The translations under genes were made by a program, and so were the position numbers. Positions 5,479 through 7,161 of a stretch of DNA of 7,161 bases are shown here, piece after piece. Position 1 is the first letter of the stretch; each line of letters opens with the position of its first letter. Source of the stretch: Chloroflexota bacterium (GTDB taxonomy: Bacteria > Chloroflexota > Limnocylindria > QHBO01); NCBI GenBank assembly GCA_020848055.1, contig JADLBB010000116.1:1-7161 (forward strand), written 5' to 3'. The notes under the pieces are model-generated. The model did not search any database. It was not told where the DNA came from and saw nothing but the letters and a program-made list of their open reading frames with translations.

Positions 5479-6791
5479 CCGGCCCGACCGCCAACCTGCT
5501 GATCACCGGGGCGCGGCTGATCGATCCGGCCACCGGAACCGACGCCATCGGCGACCTTGCGATCAGCGACGGCCTCGTCGTGGCCGACGCGCCGGCCGGA
5601 GCCGAGCGCATCGATGGGCGCGGCCTGGTGGTCACGCCTGGCTTCTGCGACCTTCACGCGCACCTGCGCCAGCCCGGCCGTGACGGCGCCGAGACGATCG
5701 AAAGCGGCTGTCGCGCGGCGGCCCGCGGCGGATTCACCACCATCTGCGCCATGCCGAACACCGATCCGGCCATCGACTCCGCGGAGGCCGTTTCGCGGGC
5801 GGTGGCCGCAGGAGCCGGAGGGGCATGTCGGGTGCGGATCATCGGGGCCGCCAGCGTCAGGCGGGCCGGGCGCGAGATGGCGGACCTGGCGGCGATGGCG
5901 GCCGCCGGGGCGGTCGCGGTGTCCGATGACGGCTGCGCGGTCTCGGGGGCCATGGCGCGCGAGACGTTCGAACGCGTCGCTGCGGCCGGGCTGCTGCTGA
6001 TCGAGCACGCGGAGGACCCATCGCTGGTGGCGGGGGGCGTCATGCGGGCCGGACCGACCGCCGTTCGCTTGGGCCTGCCCGGATGGCCGCCGGCGGCCGA
6101 ACTGACCACGGTCGAGCGCGACCTGGCGCTCGCGGGAACCACCCGCGCGCGGCTGCACCTCACCCACCTGTCGTGCGCGGCGTCCATCGAGGCCGTGCGC
6201 GGCGCCAGGGCGCGTGGAGTTGCCGTGACCTGCGACGTCACCCCGCACCACCTGTCGATGGCCGACGACTGGGTGGCGGGCTCGCGCCGCTTCGCCTGGG
6301 ACGAGGAGCGGGCGCCGGACCCGGCGCTGGCCTTCGACGGCCGCTGTCGCGTGAACCCGCCCCTTGCGTCGCGTGCTGACGCGCTGGCCCTGCTGGCGGC
6401 AGTGGCGGACGGCACGATCGACTCGATCGCCACCGATCACGCGCCGCACCCGGTCGAACGCAAGCTGGCACCGTTCGCCAGCGCGGCACCGGGCCTGATC
6501 GGACTGGAGACGGCCCTGTCGCTCGGGCTGGCCGCCGTCGAGGCAGGACGCCTTGCTCTGCCGGCACTGGTCGCCGCCATGTCCACCCGGCCGGCAGCGA
6601 TCATCGGCGAGGCTCGCAGCCTGGCGGTGGGCGCCACGGCCGACATCGTCGCCTTCGACCCGGCCGCTCGCTGGCGGGTCGACGCCACGACCCTGGAGTC
6701 GGCCTCGTCGAATACGCCGCTGCTGGGGATGGAGCTGCCCGGCGTCGTGCGGTTGACGGTGGGCGATGGCCGGATCACGTATCGGTCCTGA
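5475..6791 (+). CDS. pyrC: Dihydroorotase, class I
   Basis: Reversibly cyclises N-carbamoyl-L-aspartate to dihydroorotate, step 3 of pyrimidine synthesis. From GTG 5475 it has 438 residues, typical of the longer class I enzymes. Amidohydrolase-fold metal ligands and motifs appear in order: D-L-H61-A-H63-L-R-Q-P-G; R-G-G-F-T-T-I-C-A-M-P-N-T (84-96); S-D151-D152-G, with Asp as in class I enzymes that lack carboxylated Lys at the bridge; H178-A-E-D; L-T-H231-L-S; D-V-T-P-H-H (254-259); R-V-N-P-P-L (292-297); and A-T-D321-H-A-P-H. The C-terminal small domain has N-T-P-L-L-G (413-418) and a closing G-D-G-R-I-T. The frame stays open far upstream inside pyrB, but the family N-terminus (N-L-L-I-T-G-A-R-L-I-D-P) starts just after GTG 5475. 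That codon overlaps the pyrB stop as GTGA. The ribosome binding site is poor (GGGA), so translation probably depends on coupling to pyrB. Confidence 0.96.
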   Translation: MTGPTANLLITGARLIDPATGTDAIGDLAISDGLVVADAPAGAERIDGRGLVVTPGFCDLHAHLRQPGRDGAETIESGCRAAARGGFTTICAMPNTDPAIDSAEAVSRAVAAGAGGACRVRIIGAASVRRAGREMADLAAMAAAGAVAVSDDGCAVSGAMARETFERVAAAGLLLIEHAEDPSLVAGGVMRAGPTAVRLGLPGWPPAAELTTVERDLALAGTTRARLHLTHLSCAASIEAVRGARARGVAVTCDVTPHHLSMADDWVAGSRRFAWDEERAPDPALAFDGRCRVNPPLASRADALALLAAVADGTIDSIATDHAPHPVERKLAPFASAAPGLIGLETALSLGLAAVEAGRLALPALVAAMSTRPAAIIGEARSLAVGATADIVAFDPAARWRVDATTLESASSNTPLLGMELPGVVRLTVGDGRITYRS

Positions 6792-6792
6792 C

Positions 6793-6816
6793 CGGCGCCC
6801 GGCGACCCTGGCGCCG
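6793..6816 (+). terminator. GC-rich hairpin just after pyrC, possible weak terminator or processing stem
   Basis: CGGCGCC (6793-6799) pairs with GGCGCCG (6810-6816), giving a seven-base stem with a ten-base loop. It starts 2 bases after the pyrC stop codon. There is no following U-run, so it is not a classical intrinsic terminator. It may slow polymerase, stabilise the pyr transcript's 3' end, or be chance in GC-rich DNA. Confidence 0.25.
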
Positions 6817-6868
6817 ATGTGGGACCATGCGGCGGCCACTCGCCACCGGATGTCGCACGAGGACCGGC

Positions 6869-7161
6869 TTGTCAGTTCGTCATAACGAGGAGCTCGACCC
6901 CAGCGCGGGACCCGGGTTCGGATGCTTCGTCACCCAGGCGATCGGGTTCACCCTCATCCTGTTCCTGGTCGCGGTCGGGCTGTTCACGTTCCACTGGCCG
7001 GCGTGGCTGCTGATAGCGCTCCTGGTCGTCACGCTGGTCCTGCTGTTCGGGCTCAGCATGACCGGCGTGTTCCTGCTCCGCGTATTCTTCGCGGAGCGGC
7101 GGCGACGTCGTGGCCGGCATGCCGGCGTGGCCACCGAGGCCCACGCTATCGACACCAGCAA
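6869..7161 (+). CDS. Small two-helix membrane protein, 3' partial, function unknown
   Basis: The frame is open to the right edge (97 full codons from TTG 6869), so the C-terminus is missing. A polar, acidic start (N-E-E-L-D-P-S-A-G-P-G-F-G) leads into two hydrophobic helices, about residues 21-40 and 45-69, separated by a short F-H-W-P-A-W turn. Then come R-V-F-F-A-E and a run of five Arg (77-81). The positive-inside rule predicts both ends in the cytoplasm and a very short outside loop. Start choice: GAGGA (6859-6863) lies 5 bases before TTG 6869, and the first codons are unusually A/T-rich, as is common at true starts. ATG 6827 in the same frame would add 14 residues but has only GGGA 2 bases upstream. 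I do not recognise the family. It may belong to the pyr transcript; many Actinobacteria also have a membrane-protein gene after pyrC, but homology is not shown. Confidence 0.7.
   Translation, partial: MSVRHNEELDPSAGPGFGCFVTQAIGFTLILFLVAVGLFTFHWPAWLLIALLVVTLVLLFGLSMTGVFLLRVFFAERRRRRGRHAGVATEAHAIDTS

Noticed and set aside
4530..6839. A 769-codon open frame on the minus strand opposite pyrB and pyrC
   Set aside because: It mirrors two unmistakable + strand enzymes, its product is low-complexity (Arg/Ala/Gly/Ser-rich) with no recognisable domain, and long antisense frames are expected in GC-rich genes. Other long minus-strand frames (such as 4372-5343 and 5654-6433) fail for the same reasons.

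Overview
This is a compact, high-GC window (roughly 70% by eye), with every gene on the + strand and no gene-free stretch over 100 bases. I see no tRNA, rRNA, CRISPR array, insertion sequence or att site. GTG and TTG starts, four-base gene overlaps, an ECF sigma/anti-sigma pair with an extracytoplasmic beta-propeller, and a pyrR-pyrB-pyrC cluster led by a translational-type PyrR hairpin suggest a high-GC Gram-positive-like lineage. Chloroflexota or Actinomycetota fit best. The phylum is inference; the window holds no phylogenetic marker that settles it.

Layout. (1) Positions 1-1615 hold two tandem members of the galactose-1-phosphate uridylyltransferase (GalT) superfamily. The first is cut by the left edge and keeps the full N...H-x-H-x-Q active site. 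The second is complete and has the GalT fold signatures and structural zinc ligands, but Asn replaces the nucleophilic His and Glu replaces the following Gln. (2) Positions 1668-3949 hold an ECF RNA polymerase sigma factor and, overlapping it by ATGA, its likely anti-sigma factor: a zinc-finger domain, one membrane helix, a Pro/Ser/Thr-rich stalk and an outside WD40/TolB-like propeller. (3) Positions 3950-4012 are the pyr leader: a good -10 box just after the anti-sigma stop codon, then a near-perfect PyrR-binding hairpin whose lower stem covers the ribosome binding site. (4) Positions 4013-6791 encode PyrR, aspartate carbamoyltransferase and a class I dihydroorotase, chained by two GTGA overlaps. 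(5) Positions 6792-7161 hold a short GC hairpin and the start of a small two-helix membrane protein that runs off the right edge.

How the parts work together. The pyr genes make a feedback-controlled unit for steps 2 and 3 of de novo pyrimidine synthesis. When UMP or UTP is high, PyrR should bind its own leader and hide the ribosome binding site, and coupling would carry that repression into pyrB and pyrC. The sigma/anti-sigma pair should sense something outside the membrane and release the sigma factor to switch on an unknown regulon. The GalT-like pair probably acts on nucleotide sugars or another nucleoside-phosphate substrate, but the second protein is unlikely to be an ordinary GalT.

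Nothing here is clearly a wholly new system. The most noteworthy points are the PyrR hairpin built over the ribosome binding site and the active/degenerate tandem GalT pair.
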